Assembly (NCBI RefSeq): GCF_016804325.1
Contig: NZ_CP043627.1
Coordinates: forward strand, 5,716,001 to 5,780,000
Source of the DNA: Methylobacterium aquaticum
GTDB taxonomy: Bacteria > Pseudomonadota > Alphaproteobacteria > Rhizobiales > Beijerinckiaceae
DNA: 64,000 bases
Reading direction: 5' to 3'
Shown here: in pieces, positions 1 to 9,397 of the stretch
Layout: every line of letters begins with the position of its first letter
How positions within the stretch are numbered: position 1 is the first letter of the stretch
Program-made: the position numbers and the translations under genes
The notes under the pieces: model-generated
What the model was told of the DNA's origin: nothing
Seen by the model: only the letters and a program-made list of their open reading frames with translations
The model's database searches: none

Positions 1-56
1 TCGTCGCACGAGGGCCGGATGCGGATGCGGTCGAACAGGGGCGAGTTCAGATCCAT
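1..56 (-). CDS. J-domain (DnaJ-like) protein, 5' fragment cut by window edge
   Basis: Only the first 18 codons are present, reading MDLNSPLFDRIRIRPSCD. This N-terminus resembles a small alphaproteobacterial J-domain protein that I recall beginning MDLNSPLFDRIR. The start is the ATG at 54-56 on the minus strand. It is divergent from bolA, and the J-domain/BolA neighbour pair is common in Rhizobiales, usually with cobS further on. The J domain itself lies outside the window, so the identification rests on the N-terminus and context only. Confidence 0.5.
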   Translation of the reverse strand, partial: MDLNSPLFDRIRIRPSCD

Positions 57-190
57 GACGGGGCGATTATGAGGGGCGGCGGGGCGGGCACAAGGCCTGC
101 GGGCCTGATGCCGCAGGCGGAACCGGACGGCTTGACGGGTGGGGCCCGCTCCGGTCACTCGATCCGAAGCAGGTTAAGGACGGGTGCGCG

Positions 191-463
191 ATGAGTCTGG
201 GCGACTGGATCAGGACGACGCTGGAGGAGCGCCTGGCGCCGACGGCGCTGAGCGTCGTCGACGAGTCACACCAGCATGCCGGTCATTCCGGCTGGCGCGA
301 AGGGGGGGAAACTCACTTCCGTCTCGATGTGGTGTCGGCGGCCTTCGAGGGAAAGAGCCGGGTGGAGCGTCACCGCATGGTGAATGCGCTCCTCGACGAC
401 GCGTTCAAGCGCGGCCTGCACGCCCTGGCGCTGCGGGCGCGGACGCCGGGGGAGGCGGGGTAG
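191..463 (+). CDS. bolA: BolA family protein
   Basis: A 90-residue BolA-like protein. The family works with monothiol glutaredoxins in iron-sulfur cluster trafficking and, in some bacteria, in stress-linked morphology control. The core pattern is visible: a helix-strand stretch with LSVVDESHQHAGHSG, then FRLDVVSAAFEGKSRVERHRMVNALL, the usual BolA-type motif with the conserved His and the FxGKxxVxRHR signature. The length is typical. An AAGGA element about ten bases upstream supports the start. The 3' end overlaps the convergent MFS gene by 59 bases. Confidence 0.88.
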   Translation: MSLGDWIRTTLEERLAPTALSVVDESHQHAGHSGWREGGETHFRLDVVSAAFEGKSRVERHRMVNALLDDAFKRGLHALALRARTPGEAG

Positions 464-1697
464 GGGCGGGCGCTCCTCGACCGGGATCGGCAGGTGCGAC
501 CTGCCCGAATACCGGCTCCCGCGGGGCGAAGGCATACACCACCGTCGCCGCCAGCAGCGCCAGCCCGTAGGCCAGGAACAGCCGGCCGTACAGCGCATCC
601 GGCTCGAGCCCACCGGTCCCCAGCACGAACAGGGCCGACAGGCCCTGGATCGCCGCCGCGCCGCCCATGAAGACGATGTTCATGAAGGCGACGCCGCGCC
701 CGAGCAGGTGGGCGGGGAAGAAAAGCCGGGCATGGGCCATCAGGATGCCGTAGCTCAGGCCCGCCGCGCCGGTCAGCGCCAGGAGCGCGACGGCCAACGC
801 CGTCGAGCCGCCGCCGAACAGGCCGAGCCCTGAGAGCGCCAGCCCGGTGACGAGGCAACCGGCAAGGGCCGTGCGCTTCGGATCGCGCACCAGCCGCTCC
901 AGCGGCCCGTAGCCGATGGCGCCGGCCGCCATGGCGGCGCTCATCGCCAGGGTGCCGTTGCCGCGCTGGAGCGCGTCGAGGCCGTGGACGCTGCCGAGAT
1001 ACGACCCGACCCAGAGCGAGCGCGTCGCGATCACGACCGCGTAGCTGACGAAGACGACGGGGAAGACCGGCCACAGGGCCCGCATCCGGGCGACCTCGCC
1101 AAAGCCGCGCCAGACCGAGGTCGTTGCCGGACCCTTGTGCGGATCGGCGAGTTGCGGCGGATCCTCGATCAGCCACAGGACCAGCCCGGCCGCCGCCAGG
1201 GTGACGAGGGCCAGCCCGAACAGGATCGTGCGCCAGCCGAAGGCATGGCTCGCCCACGCCAAGGGCGTGGAACCGAGAAGGTCGCCCGAGGTGCCGAGCC
1301 CGATCATCAGCGAGGACAGCATGGCGAAGCGCTCGGGCGGATAGGACCGGCCGAACAGGTACATCCCGCCCATCAGGGCCGGCGCGCAGCCGAGCCCGAT
1401 CAGCGCCATCGCGGCGGCGGCGCCGGCAAAACCATGCGCCAGGCCGAGCAGCCCCGCCCCGAAGGCCGCCAGCACCAGGAAGCCCGCCACCGTGCGCCGC
1501 GGCCCGATCCGGTCGAGGAGGAGCCCGGTCGGCACCTGGCCGGCCGCGAAGGCCAGGAACCAGCCCGCCGAGAGCAACGCCAGGTCGGACGGCCCGAGGC
1601 CGAGCTCGGGCCCGAGATCCGGCGCGACCATCGCCAGGAAGCCACGATCGAACTGGCTGATCGTGTAGGCGAGCAGCAGGACCAGGAAGGCCGACAT
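405..1697 (-). CDS. MFS transporter
   Basis: A 430-residue major facilitator with about twelve hydrophobic segments. The loop after helix 2 carries a recognisable MFS motif (GLLLDRIGPRRT, near residue 60). The N-terminus YTISQFDRGFLAMVAPDLGPELGL resembles anion/organic-acid or nitrate-type MFS carriers, but nothing fixes the substrate. The C-terminal 30 residues are a Pro/Ala-rich tail without membrane character, and they are the part that overlaps bolA on the opposite strand. The thiolase gene lies upstream on the same strand with a 33-base gap, so cotranscription is possible. Confidence 0.85.
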   Translation of the reverse strand: MSAFLVLLLAYTISQFDRGFLAMVAPDLGPELGLGPSDLALLSAGWFLAFAAGQVPTGLLLDRIGPRRTVAGFLVLAAFGAGLLGLAHGFAGAAAAMALIGLGCAPALMGGMYLFGRSYPPERFAMLSSLMIGLGTSGDLLGSTPLAWASHAFGWRTILFGLALVTLAAAGLVLWLIEDPPQLADPHKGPATTSVWRGFGEVARMRALWPVFPVVFVSYAVVIATRSLWVGSYLGSVHGLDALQRGNGTLAMSAAMAAGAIGYGPLERLVRDPKRTALAGCLVTGLALSGLGLFGGGSTALAVALLALTGAAGLSYGILMAHARLFFPAHLLGRGVAFMNIVFMGGAAAIQGLSALFVLGTGGLEPDALYGRLFLAYGLALLAATVVYAFAPREPVFGQVAPADPGRGAPAPTPPPPASAPAAPGRAGRA

Positions 1698-1730
1698 CGT
1701 TACGCCGTCATGATCCTGCGCTCCTCGATC

Positions 1731-2897
1731 CTACTTGATGCGCTCGAGCACGCTGACGTAGTTCGCCACGGCCACACCGCCCATGTTGAACACGCCGGCG
1801 AGCGTCGCGTCCGGAATCTGCATCCCGCCGGCCTCGCCGACGAGCTGCATCGCCGAGAGGGCGTGCATCGACACGCCGGTGGCGCCGATCGGGTGGCCCT
1901 TGGCCTTCAGCCCGCCGGACGGGTTGACCGGCAGCTTGCCCTCCTTGGCGGTCCAGCCCTCGCGGATCGCGTCGGCGCCGCGCCCCTCCTTGGTCAGGCC
2001 CATCGCCTCGTACTCGATGAGTTCCGCGACCGTGAAGCAGTCGTGGGTCTCGACCAGCGACAGGTCGTCGAGGGTGATGCCGGCCTGGCCGAGCGCCCGG
2101 GCCCAGGCGGTGGCGGCGCCCTCGAACTTCAGCACGTCGCGCTTCGACATCGGCAGGAAGTCCTGCGCATGCGCCGTGGCCCGGAAGGCGACGGCGCGGC
2201 GCATCCGCAAAGCCGTCTCGGTATCGGCCAGCACGATCGCCGCGGCACCGTCGGAGACCAGCGAGCAATCGGTGCGCTTGAGCGGGCCGGCGACGAAGGG
2301 GTTTTTGTCCGACTCGGTGCGGCAGAACTCGAAGCCGAGATCCTTGCGCATCTGCGCGTAGGGGTTCTGGACGCCGTTCCGGTGGTTCTTGGCGGCGATC
2401 ATCGCGAGTGCGTCGGACTGGTCGCCGTGGCGCTGGAAATAGGCGCCGGCGATGTTGCCGAACACGCCGGCGAAGCCCGCCGGGTTGTCGCCGTCCTCCG
2501 GCAGGTAGGAGGCCTTCAGCAGGGTGCGGCCGATCTCCGCGCCGGGCGTGCGGGTCATCTGCTCGACGCCGACCACCAGCACCACCCGGGCACGCTTGGC
2601 CTCGATGGTCTTGATGCCCTGGTGTACCGCCGCCGAGCCGGTGGCGCAGGCATTCTCCACCCGGGTCGCCGGCTTGAAGCGAAACCCGTCATCGGCCTGG
2701 AGCACCAGGGAGGCGGTGAAGTCCTGCGGGGTGAAGCCGGCATTGTAGTGGCCGAGCACGATCTCGTCGACGTCCTGCGGGCCGATCCCCGCATGGGCCA
2801 GCGCCTCGTTGGTCACCCGGACGATCAGGCTCTCGACGGTCTCGGCGTCGTGCTTGCCGAAGGGCGTGTGGCTCCAGCCGACGATGCAGGCGGTCAT
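1731..2897 (-). CDS. thiolase family protein (acetyl-CoA acetyltransferase-like)
   Basis: A 388-residue thiolase of the SCP2/non-classical branch, expected to condense or cleave acyl-CoA thioesters. The nucleophilic cysteine lies in ENACATGSAA (Cys84). The C-terminal half has VETHDCFTVAE with a conserved His, and the terminal active-site block GHPIGATG. The chosen start, MTACIVGWSHTPFG, follows a strong GGAGGAGA ribosome site. An in-frame extension 46 codons longer has no such site and runs through low-complexity sequence. It lies 64 bases downstream of queC on the same strand. Members of this branch act on diverse acyl-CoAs, so the exact substrate is open. Confidence 0.85.
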   Translation of the reverse strand: MTACIVGWSHTPFGKHDAETVESLIVRVTNEALAHAGIGPQDVDEIVLGHYNAGFTPQDFTASLVLQADDGFRFKPATRVENACATGSAAVHQGIKTIEAKRARVVLVVGVEQMTRTPGAEIGRTLLKASYLPEDGDNPAGFAGVFGNIAGAYFQRHGDQSDALAMIAAKNHRNGVQNPYAQMRKDLGFEFCRTESDKNPFVAGPLKRTDCSLVSDGAAAIVLADTETALRMRRAVAFRATAHAQDFLPMSKRDVLKFEGAATAWARALGQAGITLDDLSLVETHDCFTVAELIEYEAMGLTKEGRGADAIREGWTAKEGKLPVNPSGGLKAKGHPIGATGVSMHALSAMQLVGEAGGMQIPDATLAGVFNMGGVAVANYVSVLERIK

Positions 2898-2961
2898 GCG
2901 TCTCTCCTCCCATATTTGCGGCGCACTCTGCGCGAACGGGAGGGCAGGCCGCAAGCGCGCG

Positions 2962-3669
2962 TCACGCATCCTCGGCGCGGAACCGCGCATAGCCGGCAGC
3001 CCGCAACGCGCAGGCCGGGCAGGTGCCGCAGCCATGGCCCCAAGGGTGCAGCGCCCCGCGCTCGCCGAGGTAGCAGGTATGGCTCTCGCGCACGATGAGA
3101 TCGACCAGGGCCTCGCCGCCGAGGTCGCGGGCGAGCCGCCAGGTCTCGGCCTTGTCGATCCACATCAGGGGCGTGTGCAGCACGAAGCGGCGCTCCATGC
3201 CGAGGTTGAGCGCGACTTGCAGCGCCTTGATCGTGTCGTCGCGGCAATCGGGGTAGCCCGAGAAATCCGTCTCGCACATGCCGCCGACGACGTGGCGCAA
3301 TCCCCGGCGATAGGCGAGGGCGGCCGCGAAGGTGAGGAAGACGAGGTTGCGGCCCGGCACGAAGGTATTGGGCAGGCCGCCCGCCTCCATGGCGATGGCG
3401 GTCTCCCGGGTCAGCGCCGTCTCGGAGACCTCGCCGAGGGCCGCGAGGGACAAGGTATGATCCTCGCCGAGGCGCCCGGCGAAGGCCGGCACGATCCGGG
3501 TCATCTCGGCGCGCAGGGAGGCCCGACAGTCCAGCTCGATCCGGTGGCGCTGGCCGTAATCGAAGCCGAGGGTCTCGACATGGGCGAAGCGGTCGAGGGC
3601 CCAGGCGAGGCAGGTGGCGGAATCCTGCCCACCGGAGAACAGGACCAGGGCGCCGTCGGGGGACGTCAT
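2962..3669 (-). CDS. queC: 7-cyano-7-deazaguanine synthase QueC
   Basis: A 235-residue ATP-dependent enzyme converting 7-carboxy-7-deazaguanine to preQ0 in queuosine biosynthesis. The PP-loop SGGQDS is at residues 12-17. The C-terminal zinc site is visible as a cysteine cluster in [33 protein letters not shown] and [22 protein letters not shown] are typical family blocks. The length matches the family. No other queuosine gene is in the window. Confidence 0.95.
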   Translation of the reverse strand: MTSPDGALVLFSGGQDSATCLAWALDRFAHVETLGFDYGQRHRIELDCRASLRAEMTRIVPAFAGRLGEDHTLSLAALGEVSETALTRETAIAMEAGGLPNTFVPGRNLVFLTFAAALAYRRGLRHVVGGMCETDFSGYPDCRDDTIKALQVALNLGMERRFVLHTPLMWIDKAETWRLARDLGGEALVDLIVRESHTCYLGERGALHPWGHGCGTCPACALRAAGYARFRAEDA

Positions 3670-3698
3670 GCGGGCTCCAGTGATACGGGCTCGATGCG

Positions 3699-3732
3699 AA
3701 AGGGGCGGCCCCGCTGCCGGAGCCGCCCCCTT
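3699..3732 (-). terminator. possible terminator downstream of the small glycine-rich gene
   Basis: An 8-bp GC-rich stem (GGGGCGGC paired with GCCGCCCC) with a 12-base loop. On the minus strand it is followed by a short T run. It sits between the stop of the upstream minus-strand gene and the queC start, so it would separate the two transcripts. Confidence 0.45.
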
Positions 3733-3785
3733 ATAATCCGGAGGTGCGGGAGCGGCCTACCGCCCCGCGCGCACCGCCCGTGTGC

Positions 3786-4004
3786 TCACTGACCCTGCTG
3801 GGCCTGGCTCGCCTTCTTGTTGGCGTTGTGGTGGCCGACGGCGCAACCGGCCGCGGCGCCGGCCTTGCCGTGGCCGACCACCTTGCCGGCGAGCCCGCCG
3901 ACGATCGCGCCCTTGATGCAGCCCTTGGCCTCGGCCTGGTGCGGGATCGCTACGCCTGCCACGGCGAGCAGGCCGGCAGCGAGGAGGGAAGCGGAACGGA
4001 TCAT
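3786..4004 (-). CDS. small secreted glycine-rich protein
   Basis: A 72-residue protein with an N-terminal signal peptide (MIRSASLLAAGLLAVAGVAIPHQAEA, probable cleavage after AEA). The mature part, IKGAIVGGLAGKVVGHGKAGAAAGCAVG, is spaced like a glycine zipper and ends in a short hydrophilic Gln/Lys tail. The start is set by a GGGAG ribosome site. Glycine-zipper proteins of this size are common in alphaproteobacterial envelopes, but no function can be assigned. Confidence 0.75.
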   Translation of the reverse strand: MIRSASLLAAGLLAVAGVAIPHQAEAKGCIKGAIVGGLAGKVVGHGKAGAAAGCAVGHHNANKKASQAQQGQ

Positions 4005-4078
4005 GGGAATCTCCCGTGTCTGTGTGGGAACCTCAACCATTGAGCGGGCAGAGTGTTCCGGGCCTCGGAAGCCCGCCA

Positions 4079-4107
4079 TTGACGATCCGCCCGGTCGCGT
4101 CTATAGA
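4079..4107 (+). promoter_or_regulatory. sigma-70-type promoter for rpsT
   Basis: TTGACG and TATAGA are separated by exactly 17 bases, close to the housekeeping consensus and unusually good for this GC-rich DNA. The rpsT start lies about 120 bases downstream, leaving a leader long enough for translational autoregulation, although no specific leader structure was recognised. Confidence 0.7.
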
Positions 4108-4229
4108 CCGCGGCTCGCGGACCTGCGGGCTTTCGCCCGGCGGGTTGCCCGTGCTTCCATGCCCTGACACGCGACGCCACGATCCCGCCGGGATCGCTCG
4201 GGCCTCGCTTTTACGAATGAGGAACGCCG

Positions 4230-4505
4230 ATGGCCAACACCGTGTCGGCCAAGAAGATGACCCGCAAGATTGCCAAGCGTACGGCAGTCAACCGCTCGCG
4301 CCGCAGCCGCATGCGCACCTTCATCCGCAAGGTCGAGGAGGCGATCGAGGCCGGCAATCATGGCGACGCCATGACCGCCCTGCGCAGCGCCGAGCCCGAG
4401 ATCATGCGCGCGTCCCAGAAGGGGATCGTGCACAAGAACACCGCGTCGCGGAAGGTCTCGCGCCTCGCCGCCCGCGTGAAGGGCCTCCAGGCCGCCCAGG
4501 CGTAA
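4230..4505 (+). CDS. rpsT: 30S ribosomal protein S20
   Basis: A 91-residue basic protein of the small subunit that binds 16S rRNA. The sequence begins [17 protein letters not shown], has the [15 protein letters not shown] helix and the [17 protein letters not shown] block, and has full family length. A GAGGAA ribosome site precedes the ATG. A strong promoter lies upstream and a hairpin-plus-T terminator downstream, so it looks monocistronic. In many alphaproteobacteria rpsT is next to dnaA; that is not the case here. Confidence 0.97.
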   Translation: MANTVSAKKMTRKIAKRTAVNRSRRSRMRTFIRKVEEAIEAGNHGDAMTALRSAEPEIMRASQKGIVHKNTASRKVSRLAARVKGLQAAQA

Positions 4506-4567
4506 TGCGCCGTCCCCGAGGACCGGCGCTGTCACGGCGCCAGCGGTCCACGGGATGAGAGGAAATG

Positions 4568-4591
4568 GCCCGGCCCCGTGCCGGGCTTTTT
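4568..4591 (+). terminator. rho-independent terminator of rpsT
   Basis: A perfect 7-bp stem (GCCCGGC/GCCGGGC) with a 5-base loop, followed directly by five T residues, about 60 bases after the rpsT stop. Confidence 0.85.
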
Positions 4592-4791
4592 CGTGTCTGG
4601 ACCAGCGCCCGATCGCTGCTTCGGGTTTTGAATCTGCCGCATTTTCTGTCGACGAACCGGTCGCTGCGGCGTCGGAAAACGCTGCGACGGTCTTTTTCGC
4701 CACTGGGATGCAGTGTTGCGGTTCCGGGTTGTGCCGGGGCGGTCCGCGAACTAACGTAGCGGTAGATCGCCAGCCCGAAGGCCTCCTCCGC

Positions 4792-6329
4792 ATGGTCACC
4801 CGCGTCGCCACCGTCGCCTTCGAGGGGATCGAGGCGCGCGCCGTCGACGTGCAGGTGCAGATCACCCCCGGCGCCGTCGCCTTCACGGTGGTCGGGCTGC
4901 CCGACAAGGCGGTGGCGGAATCCCGGGAGCGGGTGCGCTCGGCGCTGATCGCCTCCGGCCTCGCCCTGCCGGCCAAGCGCATCACCGTCAACCTCGCCCC
5001 CGCCGACCTGCCGAAGGAAGGCTCGCACTACGACCTGCCGATCGCGCTCGGCATGATGTGCGCCATCGGCGCCCTGCCGGCGGACGCGCTGTCGGGCTAT
5101 TGCGTGCTTGGCGAACTGGCGCTTGACGGCAGCCTCACGGCGGTGGCCGGCGTCCTGCCGGCCGCGATGGCGGCGAATGCAAGGGGCCTCGGGCTGATCT
5201 GCCCGGCGGCGAGCGGCCCGGAGGCCGCCTGGGCCGCCGGCGACATGGACGTGCTGGCGCCGCGCTCGCTGATCCAGCTCGCCAACCACTTCAAGGGCAC
5301 GCAGGTCATGGCCCGCCCGGTGCCGGCGGTGGCCGCCGCCGCCGGAGCGCTGCCGGACCTGCGCGAGATCAAGGGCCAGGAGGGCGCCAAGCGGGCGCTC
5401 GAGATCGCGGCGGCGGGCGCCCACAATCTCCTGATGAACGGCCCGCCCGGGGCCGGCAAGTCGATGCTGGCCGCCCGGCTGCCCTCGATCCTGCCGCCGC
5501 TCGGCCCCGCGAGCTGCTCGAAGTCTCGATGATCCAGTCGGTCGCGGGCACGCTGAAGGACGGCGCGCTGTCGAACCGCCGGCCGTTCCGGGCGCCGCAC
5601 CATTCCGCCTCGATGGCGGCGCTCGTCGGCGGCGGCATCGGCGCCCGGCCCGGCGAGGTGTCGCTCGCCCATGGCGGCGTGCTCTTCCTCGACGAATTGC
5701 CGGAATTCAACGGCCAGGTGCTCGATTCCCTGCGCCAGCCGCTCGAGACCGGCAACGTGATGATCGCCCGGGCCAACCACCGCGTGACCTACCCGGCCCG
5801 GTTCCAGCTCGTCGCCGCGATGAACCCCTGCCGCTGCGGCCAGGCGACGGAGCCGGGCTTCGCCTGCCGGCGCGGGCCCAACGAGCGCTGCGTCGCGCAG
5901 TACCAGGCCCGGCTCTCCGGCCCGCTCCTCGACCGCATCGACCTCCAGATCGAGGTGCCGGCCGTCACCGCCGCCGACCTGATCCTCCCGCCGCCGGACG
6001 AGGGCTCGGCGGAAGCCGCCGCCCGGGTCGCCGCGGCGCGCCTCCTGCAGGAGCGGCGCTACGCCGAGGCCGGCCAGCCCTCCGGCACCACCAACGCCTC
6101 CTGCCCGGCGACCCTGATCGAGACGGCGGCTCAACCCGATCCGGAGGGGATGGCGCTGATCCGCGACGCGGCCGACGCCATGCGGCTCTCCGCCCGCGGC
6201 TTCCACCGCGTGCTGCGCGTCGCCCGGACGCTCGCCGACCTCGACGGCGAAGCGCAGGTGCGCCGCCTCCACCTGGCCGAGGCCCTGTCCTATCGCAGCC
6301 GTTCGGACCGGCGCCCGGCGGCAGCGTGA
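4792..6329 (+). pseudogene. comM: ComM/YifB-type Mg-chelatase-like ATPase, frameshifted
   Basis: A homologue of ComM, the AAA+ helicase-like protein that promotes branch migration during natural transformation. The first part (MVTRVATVAFEGIEARAVDVQVQI) is the Lon-protease-like N-terminal domain. It continues to the Walker A motif GPPGAGKS, and the reading frame then breaks in a run of four C at 5505-5508. The remainder (ELLEVSMIQSVAG, VLFLDELPEF with Walker B, AAMNPCRCG, LLDRIDLQIEVP) continues in another frame to the stop. Adding one C gives LGPRELLEVSMI, the normal family sequence, and a 512-residue protein of standard length. Either a sequencing error or a recent null allele. Confidence 0.85.
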
Positions 6330-6469
6330 CGAGCAACGGTCACCAAACCGTCACCGCCGATCGGCGGATTTGCACGATCGACCAAAGGTCTCGCTAAGCG
6401 ACTTTCCCCACTCATCTTTCAGCTCCAGCCGCCATCCTCGACCCTCGACATGGCGCAGGAGGATGCGGA

Positions 6470-8488
6470 ATGGTGTGGCTCTGCGTGGCGATCGGATTCC
6501 TGGCCGTTCTCGCCTGGGTGACGGCGCGATGGAGCCGCCTGGGCCGAAGCCGGCGCGAGGGCGAGGTCGAGCGCCTGCACGATCTCGTCTGGCGCACCTC
6601 CGAGAGCGAGCAGCGTTACCGCACCCTGGTCGAGGCGCAGATCGAGCTCGTCGTCCAGCGTAATGCCGAGGGCCGCATCACCTTCGCCAACCAGGGCTTC
6701 GCCGCGCTGCTCGGCACCACGCCCGAGGCACTGCTCGGCACGAGCCGGGAGGCCGAGGTGGTCGAGCGGGGCGAGCTGCGCCAGCGCCCCGACGGGGCCC
6801 GGCTCGTCGATCTCGCCATCCTGCCGGCCGATGGCGGGCCCTTGCGCTGGTTCGCCTTCGTGGAGACCATGACCGCCGGGCGCGACGGGCGGCCCGAGGT
6901 GCTGCGGGCGGGCCGCGACGTCACCGAGCGGGTCGAAGCGGCCCGCTCCCTCGAGGAGGCGCGCAGCCGGGCCGAGGCCGCGAGCGTGGCGAAATCCCGC
7001 TTCATCGCCAGCGTCAGCCACGAATTCCGCACGCCGCTCAACGGCATCATGGGCATGGCCGACCTGATGCTCGACACGCCGCTCAACCCCGAGCAGCGCA
7101 CCTATGCCGAGGCGGTGAAGACCTCGGGCGAGGCGCTGCTGTCGCTCATCGACGGCATCCTCGACTTCTCGAAGATCGAGGCTGGCCGCCTCGACCTGGC
7201 CGCCGAACCGTTCGACCCGGCCTCCCTGGTCGAGAGCATCGTGGAGTTGCTGGCGCCCCGCGCCCAGGACAAGGGCCTCGAAATCGCCGCCGACGTCGAG
7301 GCGCTGCCGGCCCAGCTGATCGGCGACGCCGACCGGGTGCGCCAGATCCTGATCAACCTCGCCGGCAACGCGGTGAAGTTTACGGAGTCCGGCGGCGTCG
7401 GCATCACGGCGGCCTGGGACGAGACCGGATTCACGGTCGCCGTCCACGATACCGGTCCGGGCATCCCCGAGGAACGTCTGCCGCTCCTGTTCCAGGAATT
7501 CGAGCAGGGCGACGGCAGCGCCAGCCGGCGGCACGAGGGCACCGGCCTCGGCCTCGCCATCACCCGGCGCCTCGTCGACCGCATGGGCGGCCGGCTCGAC
7601 GTCACGTCGCGGCCCGGGGAGGGGAGCTGCTTCCGGGTCCATCTCCCGTTGCGTCCGGTCCCCGGCCGCGCCCGGCCGCAGACCCCTAGCCTCGCCGGAC
7701 GGCGCGTCCTGGTGGTGGCGGCGGCCGCGTTCGAGGCGCCCTATATCGCCCGCCGCCTCGGTCGGGCCGGCGCCGAGGCCGTCATGGTCGAAACGGCCGA
7801 CGAAGCCGCCGCGATCCTGCGCACGGACGGATTCGATGCGGTCATCGCCGACCGGGCACTGGGAGATTCCGCCGTGCGCGGGATCGCCGCCGCGGCGCGG
7901 CAGGCGGAGGTGGGTCGCAGCATCGTGCTGCTGTCGCCGTTCGACCGGCGCGATTTCGGCTCCCCGGCGGCAGCCGGATTCGACCGCTATCTCATCAAGC
8001 CCGTGCGCCTCACCTCGCTCCTCGCGCGCCTCGCCGAGCCGGCGCCGCCGCCCACCCTGGTTCCGCGCGCGCAGGAAGGCACCCTGCGGCCATCGTCGCG
8101 ACGGCCGCGGGTGCTGCTGGCCGAGGACAACCCGATCAACGCGCTGCTCGCCACCAAGGCCCTCGAGCGCCTCGGTGCCGTCGTGCTCTGGGCCAGGGAC
8201 GGTGCGGAGGCCGTCGCACGGCTTCAGGAGGCAGCGTGTGCCGGACCCCGGTTCGACCTCGCCCTCGTCGATATCCGCATGCCGATCCTCGACGGGCTCG
8301 AAGCGGCACGGCAGGTGCGCGCCCATGAATCCATGCACCACCTGCCGCGGCTGCGCCTCGTGGCGCTCACCGCGAACGTCCAGGCCGAGGATCAGGCCGC
8401 GGCGCTTGCTGCCGGCTTCGACGGCTTCCTGTCGAAGCCTCTCGACCTCAAGGCCTTGCCGCCCCTCCTGGAAGCGCGGGCGGCGTGA
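6470..8488 (+). CDS. hybrid sensor histidine kinase with two receiver domains
   Basis: A 672-residue membrane-anchored kinase. One N-terminal transmembrane helix (about residues 3-20) is followed by a PAS domain (about 50-160), a HisKA domain with [12 protein letters not shown] (His184), a HATPase domain (NAVKF, DTGPGIP, GTGLGLA) and two receivers. The first receiver is degenerate in its N-terminal acidic cluster ([12 protein letters not shown] replaces the usual acidic pair) and may be inactive. The second is canonical ([33 protein letters not shown]). The input signal is unknown and no cognate output regulator is adjacent. Confidence 0.9.
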   Translation: MVWLCVAIGFLAVLAWVTARWSRLGRSRREGEVERLHDLVWRTSESEQRYRTLVEAQIELVVQRNAEGRITFANQGFAALLGTTPEALLGTSREAEVVERGELRQRPDGARLVDLAILPADGGPLRWFAFVETMTAGRDGRPEVLRAGRDVTERVEAARSLEEARSRAEAASVAKSRFIASVSHEFRTPLNGIMGMADLMLDTPLNPEQRTYAEAVKTSGEALLSLIDGILDFSKIEAGRLDLAAEPFDPASLVESIVELLAPRAQDKGLEIAADVEALPAQLIGDADRVRQILINLAGNAVKFTESGGVGITAAWDETGFTVAVHDTGPGIPEERLPLLFQEFEQGDGSASRRHEGTGLGLAITRRLVDRMGGRLDVTSRPGEGSCFRVHLPLRPVPGRARPQTPSLAGRRVLVVAAAAFEAPYIARRLGRAGAEAVMVETADEAAAILRTDGFDAVIADRALGDSAVRGIAAAARQAEVGRSIVLLSPFDRRDFGSPAAAGFDRYLIKPVRLTSLLARLAEPAPPPTLVPRAQEGTLRPSSRRPRVLLAEDNPINALLATKALERLGAVVLWARDGAEAVARLQEAACAGPRFDLALVDIRMPILDGLEAARQVRAHESMHHLPRLRLVALTANVQAEDQAAALAAGFDGFLSKPLDLKALPPLLEARAA

Positions 8489-8584
8489 CTTGCGCCGGAG
8501 ATGCGGCAGCTCCGTCGATCAATCGATATCCCGGAGCCGCGAAGGGGAGCTCCGGGGATCGGTAATTGTCGGCTGGTCGATGCG

Positions 8585-8775
8585 CGACCACATGCGGATG
8601 GCCTGAGCCGACGGCTCGAACTCACGGGCAAGATCGGTCGGGGCCGCGTCCAGCGCGGACCAGCGCGACCATCTGGCGGCGGAACTCCGCCGGGTAAGGG
8701 GGGTGGGTTCACGGCATGGCAAACACACCTCACGCGAAAGCGCTCTTGGTGTCCACCGATCCGGGGAAGTCCGAC
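8585..8775 (-). mobile_element. decayed IS3-family orfA remnant
   Basis: The minus strand encodes PTYPAEFRRQMVALVRAG-like sequence and then, in a shifted frame, TDLAREFEPSAQAIRMW. Together these are the helix-turn-helix start of an IS3-type OrfA transposase. The original ATG is followed after one codon by a stop (ATG CCG TGA). Similarity ends at the conserved Trp and no OrfB sequence follows. About 55 bases upstream of the ATG are GATCGGTGGACACC-type bases, which in my memory resemble the left end of such elements. It is non-functional and lies just downstream of the tRNA-Pro pair. Confidence 0.6.
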
Positions 8776-8845
8776 ACTGAACCCTGTCCGCAACCTGTGC
8801 CAGAGCCATAATATTCTCGGGAAGACACATCCCCAAAGGGGAGAA

Positions 8846-8922
8846 TGGTCGGAGTGGCAGGATTTGAACCTGCGACCCCCACGTCCCGAACGTGGTGCGC
8901 TACCAGACTGCGCTACACTCCG
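8846..8922 (-). tRNA. tRNA-Pro (CGG), copy 2
   Basis: A 77-base cloverleaf with encoded CCA. The acceptor stem is CGGAGTG/CACTCCG and the anticodon loop is TTCGGGA, reading CCG proline codons. The T arm contains GGTTCAAATCC. It is identical in sequence to the copy 166 bases upstream and probably shares its transcript, since no promoter is evident in the spacer. Confidence 0.96.
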
Positions 8923-9011
8923 ACGCGCCCGAAGGCACTTGTATCAGCACATCGTCCATCTTTGCAGATGCTCGATGGTCTCGGGAAGACTTGGCGCTCC
9001 GTAAAGAGCGT

Positions 9012-9088
9012 TGGTCGGAGTGGCAGGATTTGAACCTGCGACCCCCACGTCCCGAACGTGGTGCGCTACCAGACTGCGCTACACTCCG
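9012..9088 (-). tRNA. tRNA-Pro (CGG), copy 1
   Basis: A 77-base cloverleaf with encoded CCA and anticodon CGG in loop TTCGGGA. It is the promoter-proximal member of a tandem identical pair. The 3' flanks of both copies share the 12 bases TCTCGGGAAGAC, indicating a local duplication that included flanking DNA. Confidence 0.96.
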
Positions 9089-9115
9089 AACCGCCGGCCG
9101 TGGCCGACGACCGGG

Positions 9116-9144
9116 CTTATAGCCAGGGCATCCGGGGTCCGCAA
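9116..9144 (-). promoter_or_regulatory. promoter of the tRNA-Pro pair
   Basis: On the minus strand TTGCGG and TATAAG are separated by 17 bases. The expected transcription start falls about 20 bases before the first tRNA, a typical layout for tRNA transcription units. Confidence 0.65.
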
Positions 9145-9397
9145 GGCCGTTCGTGCCGGATGGCCGAGTTTCTTGAGCCGGCGAGTTTCCCGAGCCGGCA
9201 TGGCAGCCGGTCCGCTCCGCGAAGCGACGGCGTTCGGGGCCGGGCAAGGGCGTGGGTAAGGGCGAAAGGACGAGCGGGCGTCCTCGGCGACGACCGACGG
9301 CGAGAGTAGGCCTTGCACGATTCGCTCTTGCCCCCCATTGTCCCGCATCGAGGAAAGTCCCACCGGCAGGGTGGCGTATGGCGAGCCGGGTGGTGGC

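Noticed and set aside
984..3098. A 704-codon plus-strand open frame over the MFS and thiolase genes
   Set aside because: Both minus-strand genes are well supported by motifs and ribosome sites; this frame is an artefact of high GC.
4506..4791. Possible replication origin or dnaA remnant after rpsT
   Set aside because: dnaA is often beside rpsT in this class, but there are no DnaA boxes of the TTATCCACA type, no AT-rich cluster and no DnaA-like coding sequence here.
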